The translations under genes were made by a program, and so were the position numbers. Below are positions 1 through 7,974 of a stretch of 64,000 bases of DNA, in pieces. Below the pieces are notes generated by a model, which worked only from the letters and a program-made list of their open reading frames with translations, had not been told where the DNA came from and searched no databases. This DNA comes from DASTFP01 sp963744345 (GTDB lineage: Bacteria; Verrucomicrobiota; Verrucomicrobiia; Chthoniobacterales; Terrimicrobiaceae), in assembly GCA_963744345.1 (NCBI GenBank), contig CAVUTD010000017.1:186001-250000 (forward strand), written 5' to 3'. Each line of letters starts with the position of its first letter. The stretch's first letter is position 1.

Positions 1-397
1 CATGACTGCCAAGCGCCGCCGCAAGCTTCAGGCGCTTGTCGATGAAATTCCCATTCCGAAAGTGCACGGAGACCCCCAGGGCGAAGCTCTGTTGGTGGGC
101 TGGGGTTCAACCTTCGGTCCGATCCATGAAGCCGTCAATCGCGCCCGGGAACGAGGTGAAAGTCTCTCCTCACTTCATCTTCGACACTTGCATCCCTTGC
201 CCAACGGTCTGGAACAGATCTTTGATCGATTTAAGCGAATCATCGTGATCGAAATGAATGATGCCGGCTTGTACGGATACGGTCAGCTGGCGACGGTTCT
301 GAGGGCTAGATACTGCAACCCGAAAATCCGCAGCCTTACCAAGACTGACGGCCTGACGTTCCGTGTGCGCGAAATTTTGGAAGGAGTTTTAAAATGA
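1..397 (+). CDS. korA: 2-oxoglutarate (2-oxoacid):ferredoxin oxidoreductase alpha subunit, C-terminal part
   Basis: This is the 3' end of a gene that starts before the window; only about 131 C-terminal residues are visible. They contain a transketolase-C-like core (the ALLVGWGSTFGP strand and the LHLRHLHPLP segment) followed by an IIVIEMNDAGLYGYGQL stretch, as at the end of KorA-type alpha subunits. With the next gene it forms the two-subunit enzyme that interconverts 2-oxoglutarate and succinyl-CoA using ferredoxin, in the cytoplasm. Its TGA stop overlaps the ATG of the beta subunit (ATGA), so the two are translationally coupled. The exact 2-oxoacid substrate cannot be told from this fragment. 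Confidence 0.9.
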   Translation, partial: MTAKRRRKLQALVDEIPIPKVHGDPQGEALLVGWGSTFGPIHEAVNRARERGESLSSLHLRHLHPLPNGLEQIFDRFKRIIVIEMNDAGLYGYGQLATVLRARYCNPKIRSLTKTDGLTFRVREILEGVLK

Positions 398-1323
398 ACG
401 CCGCAATCGCTATTGAGGAACGGGAGAAGCTTACCAAGAAGGCGCTCACCGCGGATCATCCAACCTGGTGTCCAGGGTGTGGAGATTTCGCCGTTTTGGC
501 CGCCTTCTACAAGATACTAGAGAAGCGGCAACTCCCGCACGAAAACATCGTCACCCTCGCGGGGATCGGATGCTCCTCCCGCTTTCCTTACTTCGTTAAT
601 ACCCATGGAGCACATTTCATCCATGGTCGTGCAGTCCCGCTAGCCTCAGGTGTGAGCCTCTCGCGGCCCGATTTGCATGTGTTCCTCTTCGGCGGCGATG
701 GCGACGGTTTCTCGATCGGCGGCAACCACCTAGAACATGGAGCGCGCAAAAACATTCGGCTCACTTACGTGATCATGGACAACTTCGTCTATGGTTTGAC
801 GAAAAAACAAACTTCTCCGACTTCGCCGATTGGTTACCGTTCGAAAACTGACCCTACCGGTGCCATTGACCAGCCGGTCAACCCAATCAAGAAGTTGGTC
901 GCAGCGGGCGCTACGTTCGTCGCCCGCACGCATGCCACCCAAATCAATCATATGATGCAGATGATTGAGCGGGCCATGGACCATGACGGCTTCTCAGTCG
1001 TCGAGGTGCTCTCTGAATGCGTCGAGTTTTACCCCGGTGCCTTTGACGCTGGGAATCCGCGCAAGGGAGGCACATTCACCACCATCGACGAAAAGAAGTG
1101 GGACAATTCGCCGGAGGACGAAGTTCGTCATGATGTCACGGACGAAATCGCCGCTTACCGGCTGGCAAATCTGCCTTTCCCGGGTATTTTCGGTGTCTTC
1201 TTCGAGGTGGATCGTCCCACGAAGAACGCCTTGGAAAGCAAGTGGATCGCCCAAGCCAGGGCGAAATCCAACTCGCTCACCGATCAGGAGATTCTTCAGC
1301 GGACGTTTGATCGCATGAAGTAG
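394..1323 (+). CDS. korB: 2-oxoglutarate (2-oxoacid):ferredoxin oxidoreductase beta subunit
   Basis: This 309-residue protein is the thiamine-diphosphate-binding subunit of a 2-oxoacid:ferredoxin oxidoreductase. Visible hallmarks are the CPGCGD motif near residue 26, the GIGCSSRFP segment near 57, and the TPP/Mg motif GDGDGFSIGGNH near 101-112, followed by the DNFVYGLTKKQTSPT loop. The length is normal for KorB. It starts within the stop of korA (4-base overlap), giving a korA-korB operon. No linked ferredoxin gene is seen downstream. The substrate is most likely 2-oxoglutarate by family resemblance, but pyruvate or another 2-oxoacid cannot be excluded by eye. Confidence 0.93.
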   Translation: MNAAIAIEEREKLTKKALTADHPTWCPGCGDFAVLAAFYKILEKRQLPHENIVTLAGIGCSSRFPYFVNTHGAHFIHGRAVPLASGVSLSRPDLHVFLFGGDGDGFSIGGNHLEHGARKNIRLTYVIMDNFVYGLTKKQTSPTSPIGYRSKTDPTGAIDQPVNPIKKLVAAGATFVARTHATQINHMMQMIERAMDHDGFSVVEVLSECVEFYPGAFDAGNPRKGGTFTTIDEKKWDNSPEDEVRHDVTDEIAAYRLANLPFPGIFGVFFEVDRPTKNALESKWIAQARAKSNSLTDQEILQRTFDRMK

Positions 1324-1370
1324 GCCGGGCTGTTTCGGGCTATCGAAATTGACGCGCCGGCGCCAAGCTG

Positions 1371-1390
1371 GCCACCCCAGAAAGGGTGGC
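1371..1390. repeat. Short perfect hairpin GCCACCC-N6-GGGTGGC
   Basis: A 7-bp perfect stem with a CAGAAA loop lies about 48 bases after the korB stop. It may act as a terminator-like structure for korAB or be a dispersed hairpin repeat. There is no downstream U-run, so intrinsic termination is uncertain. Confidence 0.5.
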
Positions 1391-1456
1391 ACGTGTAACC
1401 GTCTAGAGCGGTTCTCCAGGACGGTCCCCAAAGTTTTGGCAGCAAGGAAGCGTTCG

Positions 1457-1553
1457 GGGAGCGCACGCGTCCTCGCGTGCATTTCCGGCGGCCCGCCGGA
1501 AAACTCTGTTCGGCGAGACGCCAAACACCACACGCGGGGACGCGTATGCTCCC
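1457..1553. repeat. 97-bp nested palindromic element (REP/MITE-like)
   Basis: The left end (1457-1480) and the reverse complement of the right end (1530-1553) are alike at 20 of 24 positions; both begin GGGAGC and share ACGCGTCC and CGCGTG blocks. Inside lies a perfect 10-bp stem TTTCCGGCGG/CCGCCGGAAA (1482-1502) with a one-base loop, and a short GGCG-AGA-CGCC stem. No coding capacity is seen. The design is that of a REP doublet or a small non-autonomous mobile element. I see no second copy in this window, so its repeat nature genome-wide is inferred. Confidence 0.6.
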
Positions 1554-1594
1554 GAATTTACCAATAACCGTGGCTTCCAGCGCGCTTCTCAAAA

Positions 1595-1610
1595 ATCTCT
1601 CGTGAGAGAT
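1595..1610. promoter_or_regulatory. Dyad 1 upstream of the SpmAB-like gene
   Basis: A perfect 7-bp inverted repeat ATCTCTC-GT-GAGAGAT. It shares its CTCTCG/TGAGAG core with a second dyad about 60 bases downstream. Two similar dyads before one gene suggest a repressor or activator site, or RNA hairpins in a leader. Confidence 0.35.
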
Positions 1611-1645
1611 GCTCGCCGTGGATCGAGGGACGGGAGAATTACTTT

Positions 1646-1679
1646 GCGCAGCAGGCCTCTCGCGTGAGAGAAACTGCGC
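1646..1679. promoter_or_regulatory. Dyad 2 / leader hairpin upstream of the SpmAB-like gene
   Basis: A compound hairpin: outer stem GCGCAG/CTGCGC (1646-1651 with 1674-1679) and inner stem CTCTC/GAGAG with a GCGT loop. It ends four bases before the ATG at 1683, where a ribosome binding site would be expected and none is seen, so it could control translation. Confidence 0.35.
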
Positions 1680-1682
1680 GCC

Positions 1683-3056
1683 ATGCTCAACTGGATCTGG
1701 CTTGGACTCGTCACACTGAGTGTCCTGCTCGGAGCAGCGTCGGGCCAACTCGGTGAGGTAACCGCCGCGGCCTTCGAGGCTTGTAAGACAGCGGTGATGA
1801 CGCTGGCGCTGCCGCTTGCCGGCATAATGGCTTTGTGGCTCGGGGTTATGCGTCTGGCTGAAAAATCAGGTCTCATCGACGTATTTGCAGGTGCCCTGCG
1901 TCCCATTATGCGCTGGTTGTTTCCAGACGTGCCCGCAAAACATCCGGCGATGGGCTCGATGGTCATGAACATGGCGGCAAACATGCTGGGGTTGGCGAAC
2001 GCTGCCACGCCACTCGGCCTGCGAGCCATGCAGCACCTCGAGACCTTGAACCCGCGCCCCGGCGTGGCGACGAACGCCATGTGCACGTTTCTCGCGATCA
2101 ATACGAGCTCAATCCAGCTCATCCCGGCGACCACCGTCGCGATTCTCTCGGCGGCGGGCGCCGCCAACCCTACGTCCATTATCGGAACCGCTTTCCTGGC
2201 AACCATCTGCTCGACAGCGGCCGGAGTCACAGCTGTCAAAGCCTTGGAGAGGCTGCCCTATTTCGCCTTATCCAATTCCGAAGCAAGGAACGAGGCCTCA
2301 GCAACACCGGAGGGCGAGATGCCGATTGAACAAGAGGTAGCGAGACCTCTCAGCATAGCCTGGAAAGCTCTGCTCCTGCTCGTGCTTTGTCTCTTCGCCG
2401 CTCTTTTCCTCGTCATGTCATTTGTTCCCCATGCTTTTGAGAGTTTCGCGACTTCGGTCCGCGGCTTTCTCTTTGTCTCGAAGCCGTTCGCGTTTCCTGA
2501 AGAGTGGTATAGCAAAGAGTGGCTGGCCCGCAGTGTTGAAGTCATTTCACTGCTCGCGATTCCTTCGATCCTGACCCTGTTTCCCCTCTATGCGGCCGCG
2601 CGGGGGGTTCCCGTCTATGAAGAATTCGTCGAAGGCGCCAAGGAGGGCTTCCAAGTCGCTATTCGCATCATTCCCTTTCTCGTGGCGATACTCGTGGCCG
2701 TCGGGATGTTTCGCGCGGCCGGGGGAGTTGATCTTCTTGCCCGCATGCTCTCTCCAATTTTTCAACCCCTCCGGTTCCCGCCGGAACTCCTCCCGCTCGT
2801 GCTCATGCGCCCACTTAGCGGAAGCGGCTCGAATGGCATCTTCGCCGAACTGGTCAAAACGTACGGTCCTGACAGTCTGATCGCGAAGATGGGAGCCACC
2901 GTCATGGGCAGCACCGAGACCACCTTTTACGTAATCGCGGTCTATTTTGGATCGGTCGCGATCCGGCGCACCCGCCACGCTGTTGCTGCGGGACTGATCG
3001 CAGATCTCGCCGGAGTGATTGCATCCGTGGTGATTTGCAATCTGGTCTTCAGCTAG
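1683..3056 (+). CDS. Nucleoside recognition domain membrane protein, SpmA-SpmB fusion
   Basis: A 457-residue integral membrane protein with two Gate/nucleoside-recognition domains. Residues 1 to about 200 match SpmA in style (start MLNWIWLGL, then the MGSMVMNMAANMLGLANAAT block). Residues about 280 to 457 match SpmB (GFQVAIRIIPFLVAILVAVGMFR, RPLSGSGSNG, MGSTETTFYVIAVYFG). In Bacillus these are two spore-maturation proteins; in non-sporulating bacteria the fused form is a membrane protein of unknown substrate, possibly a transporter. No clear Shine-Dalgarno precedes the ATG; a hairpin sits there instead. The AEC-type gene follows after 18 bases in the same direction, so the two probably share a transcript. 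Confidence 0.85.
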   Translation: MLNWIWLGLVTLSVLLGAASGQLGEVTAAAFEACKTAVMTLALPLAGIMALWLGVMRLAEKSGLIDVFAGALRPIMRWLFPDVPAKHPAMGSMVMNMAANMLGLANAATPLGLRAMQHLETLNPRPGVATNAMCTFLAINTSSIQLIPATTVAILSAAGAANPTSIIGTAFLATICSTAAGVTAVKALERLPYFALSNSEARNEASATPEGEMPIEQEVARPLSIAWKALLLLVLCLFAALFLVMSFVPHAFESFATSVRGFLFVSKPFAFPEEWYSKEWLARSVEVISLLAIPSILTLFPLYAAARGVPVYEEFVEGAKEGFQVAIRIIPFLVAILVAVGMFRAAGGVDLLARMLSPIFQPLRFPPELLPLVLMRPLSGSGSNGIFAELVKTYGPDSLIAKMGATVMGSTETTFYVIAVYFGSVAIRRTRHAVAAGLIADLAGVIASVVICNLVFS

Positions 3057-3074
3057 CTGAGCTCGAGAGAAAGC

Positions 3075-4031
3075 GTGATCGAGCAGTTTTACTTTCTTCT
3101 CCAGATTGTCGCGCCTGTTTTCGCCGTGATGGGGCTCGGGTACTTGATGCGAAAGATCGGCATCCTCTCCAGTGAGGCAGATCGCTCGCTCACCCGGCTG
3201 GTTGTGACTCTTCTCGCGCCTTGCCTGGCTCTTGACACAATCATCGGCAACGACGCTCTGGCCAATCCCGCAAACTGGATCCTTCCGCCGCTGTTGGGCT
3301 TCGGCTCCATCGTGCTTGGCATCGTCATCTCCCGGTCGGGAGCGACGCTCTTTCGAATCCCAGAAGGCGGCGCGCGAAGGACATTCGTCTTTACGACCTC
3401 GCTTCACAACTATGGCTTTATCCCGCTTCCCCTTTGCCAAGCGCTCTTCGATCGCGACACAATGGGTGTGCTCTTTGCCTTTTATCTCGGCGTTGAAATA
3501 GCCTTCTGGAGCATTGCGCTTGCGCAGCTTACAGGCCATGCCGAACAGGGAAGCTGGCGCGGGGCAATCAATCCTCCGATCATCGCCATCCCTACCGCCA
3601 TTTTATTGAACGGACTTGGGGCGAAGGAATGGATCCCCTCCTCGATGCAAACGACATTCCATCTGTTGGCCGCCTGCACGATTCCAATGGCCTTGCTGCT
3701 CAGCGGCGCATTGATCGCCGACAACATCAATAAGGAATCCCTGCGACACGGAAGCCGCACCATTTTCGCGTCATCCGCGGTCCGCATCGGCATTCTTCCA
3801 GCCCTCATCCTGCTTGTCACGAAGATTGCGCCACTAGACGTAACCCTCAAATCGGTGCTCGTTGTTCAGGCCGCGATGCCAGCCGCGATATTTCCGATCG
3901 TTGTCACAAGAGTGCATCACGGCGATATGCCCACTGCGCTTCAAGTCGTGCTTGGGACCTCCATCGTCGGCCTCATCACGATCCCGCTCTGGATCGGATT
4001 CGGATTACATTGGATTCTACCCGCCCCGTAA
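3075..4031 (+). CDS. AEC family (auxin efflux carrier-like) permease
   Basis: A 318-residue inner-membrane protein with about ten hydrophobic segments in two halves, typical of the bile/arsenite/riboflavin transporter superfamily branch called AEC. The start FYFLLQIVAPVFAVMGLGYLMRK and the half-way FVFTTSLHNYGFIPLPL segment are family-like, as is the AAMPAAIFPIVV motif near the end. The start codon is GTG at 3075, preceded by a purine-rich GAGAGAAAG. Family members export organic anions such as malate; the substrate here is unknown. It lies 18 bases after the SpmAB-like gene and converges on the S41-like gene with only 11 bases between. Confidence 0.85.
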   Translation: MIEQFYFLLQIVAPVFAVMGLGYLMRKIGILSSEADRSLTRLVVTLLAPCLALDTIIGNDALANPANWILPPLLGFGSIVLGIVISRSGATLFRIPEGGARRTFVFTTSLHNYGFIPLPLCQALFDRDTMGVLFAFYLGVEIAFWSIALAQLTGHAEQGSWRGAINPPIIAIPTAILLNGLGAKEWIPSSMQTTFHLLAACTIPMALLLSGALIADNINKESLRHGSRTIFASSAVRIGILPALILLVTKIAPLDVTLKSVLVVQAAMPAAIFPIVVTRVHHGDMPTALQVVLGTSIVGLITIPLWIGFGLHWILPAP

Positions 4032-4042
4032 GAGCCAGGAGG

Positions 4043-5158
4043 CTATTGCTTCTTCCCCCGGTAGAAGTTGATCGCGGTGACGAGGTCCACAGCGCGCTGC
4101 AGCACGGTATCCCGGAGCTGGGGCGCTTTGCCGCGGTCCCGCTGCGCCACCTGCATGGCTTCAATTTCTGGATTGAGATTCGCGACCAGCGAAGCTTCGT
4201 TCATTCTGCGGCGCTCCGGATCGAAGACGAATTGACTCACTCCTTTTTCCTTGCTCTCGCGGAAGATTTGCTCGCGGACGTCCCGCGGCAGAAAAATGGA
4301 AACGTCTGGCTTTACGCCATCGGGAAATATTGGCCCTGAATTTGGCAGGATGAGTTGCGCCACGGCAACTTGGAGCATCGCGTTGCCGCTAATGGGCGCC
4401 TCGGCAATCTCGACCGCCCGTCCGGTGGTTTCGGTTCCGATGACCATGGCGCCCGCGTTAAGGCGCAAAGTTCCTGCCAAGGCTTCGGCAGCTCCGGAGC
4501 TGTCGGAGTCGGTGAGAACTACCACCACACCCTGAAAGGCAGGGTCCTGATTCGAAGTGAAGATTCTTTCCTGTTTGGCGCTCGGCTTCTGGATCGAGAA
4601 GAGAAGCTTTCCCTTCGGGCAGAACCGGCGCGCAAATTCTGCCGCCACTTCGTAATCCCCACTCTCCGAAACACCGCGGACATCCAGGATTACGGCATCG
4701 ATCTCTTTTCCCGAAAAGCTCGCAAGCGCAGCATCGAATTGGGCAAGAGTGTCGTTGGTTAACGCACCGAGACGAAAATAGGCGATGTGTGAATCGAGAA
4801 TTTCGACGAGAAAAGGTGTCTGCGCGATCGGGGAAGACTTTGTCGAGGTGCTCACGATCGCCGCCCCGGGCGACAGGCGCAGAACCAAGCCCTCCAAGGT
4901 CGAGCGCTTCATTTCGCTTTCATCGACCTTGGCAGGGTCGAAAAAGCCCTCTTTGAGCGTTTGCAGAGCCTTTCCCACGTCTTCGTCGTTAAGCGAGTTT
5001 ATCAATTCTCGAAGCGTCCTGGGCGGTGGGGTAGGCGAGGTCGTCGGCGTAGGAGAAGGAGATGGCGAGGGCTCCGCGGTTGGAGAGGGCGAAGGGGACG
5101 GTTCCTGCGCCCGAAGAGAGCTGGCCAGAATAAGGATCAAGAAAACACGACGACTCAT
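4043..5158 (-). CDS. S41 family peptidase-like protein, probable pseudoenzyme
   Basis: A 371-residue exported protein. Residues 1-17 form a signal peptide, followed by a Pro/Ser/Thr-rich linker to about residue 46 and a C-terminal tail-protease (S41) fold: LVEILDSHIAYFRLGAL, AVILDVRG, VVVVLTDSDSSGAAEALAGTL and FPDGVKPDV. No PDZ domain is visible. Aligning by the conserved Glu (225) with Prc-type proteases, the nucleophile Ser position is Gly222 and the catalytic Lys position is Arg247, so it looks inactive as a Ser/Lys protease. Its ATG overlaps the purD stop (ATGA), so it is translated from the purD message. A shifted active site using Ser220 or Ser221 is an alternative. Confidence 0.8.
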   Translation of the reverse strand: MSRRVFLILILASSLRAQEPSPSPSPTAEPSPSPSPTPTTSPTPPPRTLRELINSLNDEDVGKALQTLKEGFFDPAKVDESEMKRSTLEGLVLRLSPGAAIVSTSTKSSPIAQTPFLVEILDSHIAYFRLGALTNDTLAQFDAALASFSGKEIDAVILDVRGVSESGDYEVAAEFARRFCPKGKLLFSIQKPSAKQERIFTSNQDPAFQGVVVVLTDSDSSGAAEALAGTLRLNAGAMVIGTETTGRAVEIAEAPISGNAMLQVAVAQLILPNSGPIFPDGVKPDVSIFLPRDVREQIFRESKEKGVSQFVFDPERRRMNEASLVANLNPEIEAMQVAQRDRGKAPQLRDTVLQRAVDLVTAINFYRGKKQ

Positions 5159-6414
5159 GAGGCGCCAATGTCCTCTCTGCGTTGCATTCGGTCAAAGTAG
5201 ATTATGTTTGCGGCCTCATAGGCCAACTCCCGCGCCACGCGGGAGGTCGTCCCCAGCGCGCTGACCCCAAGCACCCTGCCGCCGTTAGTCACGATGCTTT
5301 GCCCATCCTGTTTGGTTCCGGCGTGAAAGACCACCACGTTGCTCACTCTCTTCGCCTCCTCTAATCCATGGATCAGCTTGCCCTTCTCGTACGATCCGGG
5401 ATACCCACCCGAGGCGATCACGACGCACACGGCGCTGCGCTCATCCCATTCAGGACTTTGGCTGTCCAGTGCGCCGTCCAAGCACGCCTCGAGCAGATCG
5501 AGCAAGTCACTGCGCAGCCGCCGAACGAGGACCTGAGTTTCCGGATCGCCAAACCGACAGTTAAACTCCAGCACCTTGGGGCCCTCTTCCGTGAGCATAA
5601 GTCCCGGAAACAACATCCCACGAAACGCGATGCCATCGGCCTTAAGACCAGCGATAAAACGATCGAGAATTTCGATTTTCACGCGCTCAATCAAGGTGGA
5701 ACTCATGGTTCCAGATGGAGAGACCGTCCCCATGCCGCCAGTATTCGGGCCACGATTGCCATCGAACGCGCGCTTGTGGTCCTTGGCATCCGGAAAAAGA
5801 GAGTAATTCGAGCCATCCACCAGCGCGTGAATTGAGCACTCAACGCCGCGCAGGCATTCTTCGATGACGATTCTTCTGCCAGCTTCCCCGAACACGCGAA
5901 GGTCCATGGCGCGATGAATCGCCAACGCCGCCTCGAGCGGATTCTCAGCGACGACCACACCTTTACCCAACGCAAGCCCGTCCGCTTTGACCACCAGCGG
6001 ATATTTCGCAGCACGGCACCACTCGTGTGCTTTCATGCTGTCGACAAATTCGTTTCCTTCAGCCGTGGGGATCCCATGCCGGCGCATGAAGTCCTTTGCG
6101 AAGCTTTTGGACGACTCAAGGCGTGCCGCCGCGGCGCAAGGTCCAAAAATCCTCAGCCCCTCTCGTTCGAAAGCGTCCACGATGCCGGCAGCTAATGCAT
6201 CATCGGGACCCACCAAGGTAAAATCAATGGCGGCGCGCTCCGCATAGCGGACAAGGGATGGGATATCCTCTGCGGATATCGACACGTTCTCGCCGAGCGC
6301 GGCCGTGCCGGCATTGCCCGGTGCGCAATAGACCTTGGTGACCCGCGGCGACTGTGCCAGTTTCCACGCCAACGCATGTTCCCGTCCGCCTGAACCGACG
6401 ATCAATACCTTCAT
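5155..6414 (-). CDS. purD: Phosphoribosylamine-glycine ligase
   Basis: This 419-residue ATP-grasp enzyme joins glycine to 5-phosphoribosylamine to give GAR, the second step of purine synthesis in the cytoplasm. The start MKVLIVGSGGREHALAWKL is diagnostic, followed by VYCAPGNAGTA, the ATP-grasp segments PLVVKADGLALGKGVVVA and IVIEECLRG, the GPNTGGMGT loop and FNCRFGDPETQ. The length is that of the full family. It is the first gene of a two-gene unit with the S41-like protein, whose start overlaps its stop. No PurR-type site or riboswitch is evident in the 120 bases to the divergent gene. Confidence 0.97.
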   Translation of the reverse strand: MKVLIVGSGGREHALAWKLAQSPRVTKVYCAPGNAGTAALGENVSISAEDIPSLVRYAERAAIDFTLVGPDDALAAGIVDAFEREGLRIFGPCAAAARLESSKSFAKDFMRRHGIPTAEGNEFVDSMKAHEWCRAAKYPLVVKADGLALGKGVVVAENPLEAALAIHRAMDLRVFGEAGRRIVIEECLRGVECSIHALVDGSNYSLFPDAKDHKRAFDGNRGPNTGGMGTVSPSGTMSSTLIERVKIEILDRFIAGLKADGIAFRGMLFPGLMLTEEGPKVLEFNCRFGDPETQVLVRRLRSDLLDLLEACLDGALDSQSPEWDERSAVCVVIASGGYPGSYEKGKLIHGLEEAKRVSNVVVFHAGTKQDGQSIVTNGGRVLGVSALGTTSRVARELAYEAANIIYFDRMQRREDIGAS

Positions 6415-6534
6415 AAGTGCGTCAAAACACTTCCAGTTAGAAGGCGTCCTCCATCAGAATACCAGCACCGTCTTTACCCGAGGAAGTCCACGTTTGGTAA
6501 TCGCCGGTATGCACAACAACCTGGGTGGAACCAT

Positions 6535-7920
6535 TTGACTGCAAGGGCACTCCCCGTTTCCAAAAGAATTGCATCGAGACTGCTCGCCCCCATAGTGAGC
6601 GCCCTTATGAAAGCGGAGGCCGCATACTTTCCGTTGATTGAAGAAAAGCTCTCGGCGGGCTACGCGGGAATGTTCCGCGAACCAGGGGGAGCGCTCCAAC
6701 ATCCGTTTCTGACGCCAGGGAGCGACCAATATGCAGATGTCCTCTGGGATTGGGATTCGTGGTTCAGCAACATTGCCTTAAGACAAATTCTCGCCAAGCG
6801 GGGCAGCGCGTCGGAGCACCAGGAGGCGCGCCCTTACGAACGCGGATGCGTGCTGAATTTCCTCGAATTCGGTGGGATGGATGGATGGATCCCCATCTTA
6901 TCCGGCCGCGACGGCCCTTCGAAGCCTGATCACATCTACGAGCAAAACATGCACAAGCCATGTTTGGCACAGCACGCCGCGTTTCTCGTTGAAGCCGATG
7001 GCGGCGATGCAAAGTGGCTGCGCGAAAAATTCTATTATCTGCAAGCCTTTCTTAACAACTACCGCAACCACCACCGGCATTCATGCGGACTTTACTTCTG
7101 GCAGACCGACATGTCGATCGGGGTGGATAACGACCCATGCACTTATTACCGTCCCCCGCGAAGTTCCGGCTCAATTTATCTCAACGCGCTGATGTTCAAA
7201 GAATTGGAAGCCGCCGCCTATCTCTGTCGTTGCCTCGATCTCGGCGAGATCGCCGAGCACTATGAAAAGGACGCGCACGCGTTACGCACAGCCATTCAGG
7301 AACACTGTTGGGATGAACGCGACGGATTCTTCTACAGCGTTGATCTCAACCTTCTTCCGCTCGAGCCCCAGCGAACCTTCGGCCTGCACCAAGGAATGCC
7401 ACGCGACTGGCCTTGCCTGATCCAACGCATCGGTGTCTGGTCCGGATTTCTCGCACTCTGGGCCGGCCTTGCGAATGCGGAGCAAGCCGAAAGAATCGTG
7501 AGCGAACATTATCGGAATCAGAAGACATTCAATGCTCCGTTCGGCATACGCACCCTCTCCCGCGCGGAAAAAATGTATAATGTGCGCGCCACCGGCAACC
7601 CGTCGTCCTGGCTTGGACCCATCTGGGGAATCTCGAACTACATGGTTTGGCGCGGTTTAGTTAACTATCACTTCCGCGACGACGCCGAGGAACTGGCCGC
7701 CAAAACCGTCCAACTCTTCGGCCGGGATCTGGAACGCTTTGGGGCACTCCACGAATATTATCAGCCGGAGAACGGTGAACCCATTCTGAACCCCGGCTTC
7801 CAGAATTGGAACTACCTCGTCTTGAATATGGTCGAATGGCTCAACGGCAGGAATCCGATCTCGGAATTCAGAATGCGCGCCGCACACGAGACGCGAAAGT
7901 GCGGTGTTTCGATAGCTTGA
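6535..7920 (+). CDS. GH63-like glycoside hydrolase (MGH1/trehalase-like)
   Basis: A 461-residue (alpha/alpha)6-barrel type hydrolase. The DVLWDWDSWF segment near 68, GGMDGWIP near 113, the DMSIGVDNDP loop (Asp198/Asp200) and EYYQPENGEP near 407-416 (Glu412) match the layout of mannosylglycerate/glucosylglycerate hydrolases in GH63, where an Asp and a Glu of these loops are the acid and base. No signal peptide is seen, so it should be cytoplasmic, perhaps recycling a compatible solute. The best start is TTG at 6535, placed after a GGGTGG; an in-frame ATG at 6607 is an alternative. It is divergent from purD and stands alone. Confidence 0.8.
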   Translation: MTARALPVSKRIASRLLAPIVSALMKAEAAYFPLIEEKLSAGYAGMFREPGGALQHPFLTPGSDQYADVLWDWDSWFSNIALRQILAKRGSASEHQEARPYERGCVLNFLEFGGMDGWIPILSGRDGPSKPDHIYEQNMHKPCLAQHAAFLVEADGGDAKWLREKFYYLQAFLNNYRNHHRHSCGLYFWQTDMSIGVDNDPCTYYRPPRSSGSIYLNALMFKELEAAAYLCRCLDLGEIAEHYEKDAHALRTAIQEHCWDERDGFFYSVDLNLLPLEPQRTFGLHQGMPRDWPCLIQRIGVWSGFLALWAGLANAEQAERIVSEHYRNQKTFNAPFGIRTLSRAEKMYNVRATGNPSSWLGPIWGISNYMVWRGLVNYHFRDDAEELAAKTVQLFGRDLERFGALHEYYQPENGEPILNPGFQNWNYLVLNMVEWLNGRNPISEFRMRAAHETRKCGVSIA

Positions 7921-7974
7921 CGAGGACCAGTAAACGAAGCTGCCGACAAGCGCGAAATTTACCGAGGAGTGTCT

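Larger units (their letters stand above)
1324..1682. other. 359-bp intergenic region with nested palindromes
   Basis: There is no gene in this gap between korB and the SpmAB-like gene. It holds a small GCCACCC/GGGTGGC hairpin, a 97-bp element with inverted-repeat ends, and two CTCTCG-TGAGAG dyads just before the downstream start codon; each is listed separately. The short open frames across it show no recognisable protein. Confidence 0.8.

Noticed and set aside
2547..3539. 330-codon minus-strand frame over SpmAB/AEC genes
   Set aside because: It lies opposite two hydrophobic membrane protein genes and its product is charged and His/Arg/Glu-rich, the usual antisense shadow of such genes.
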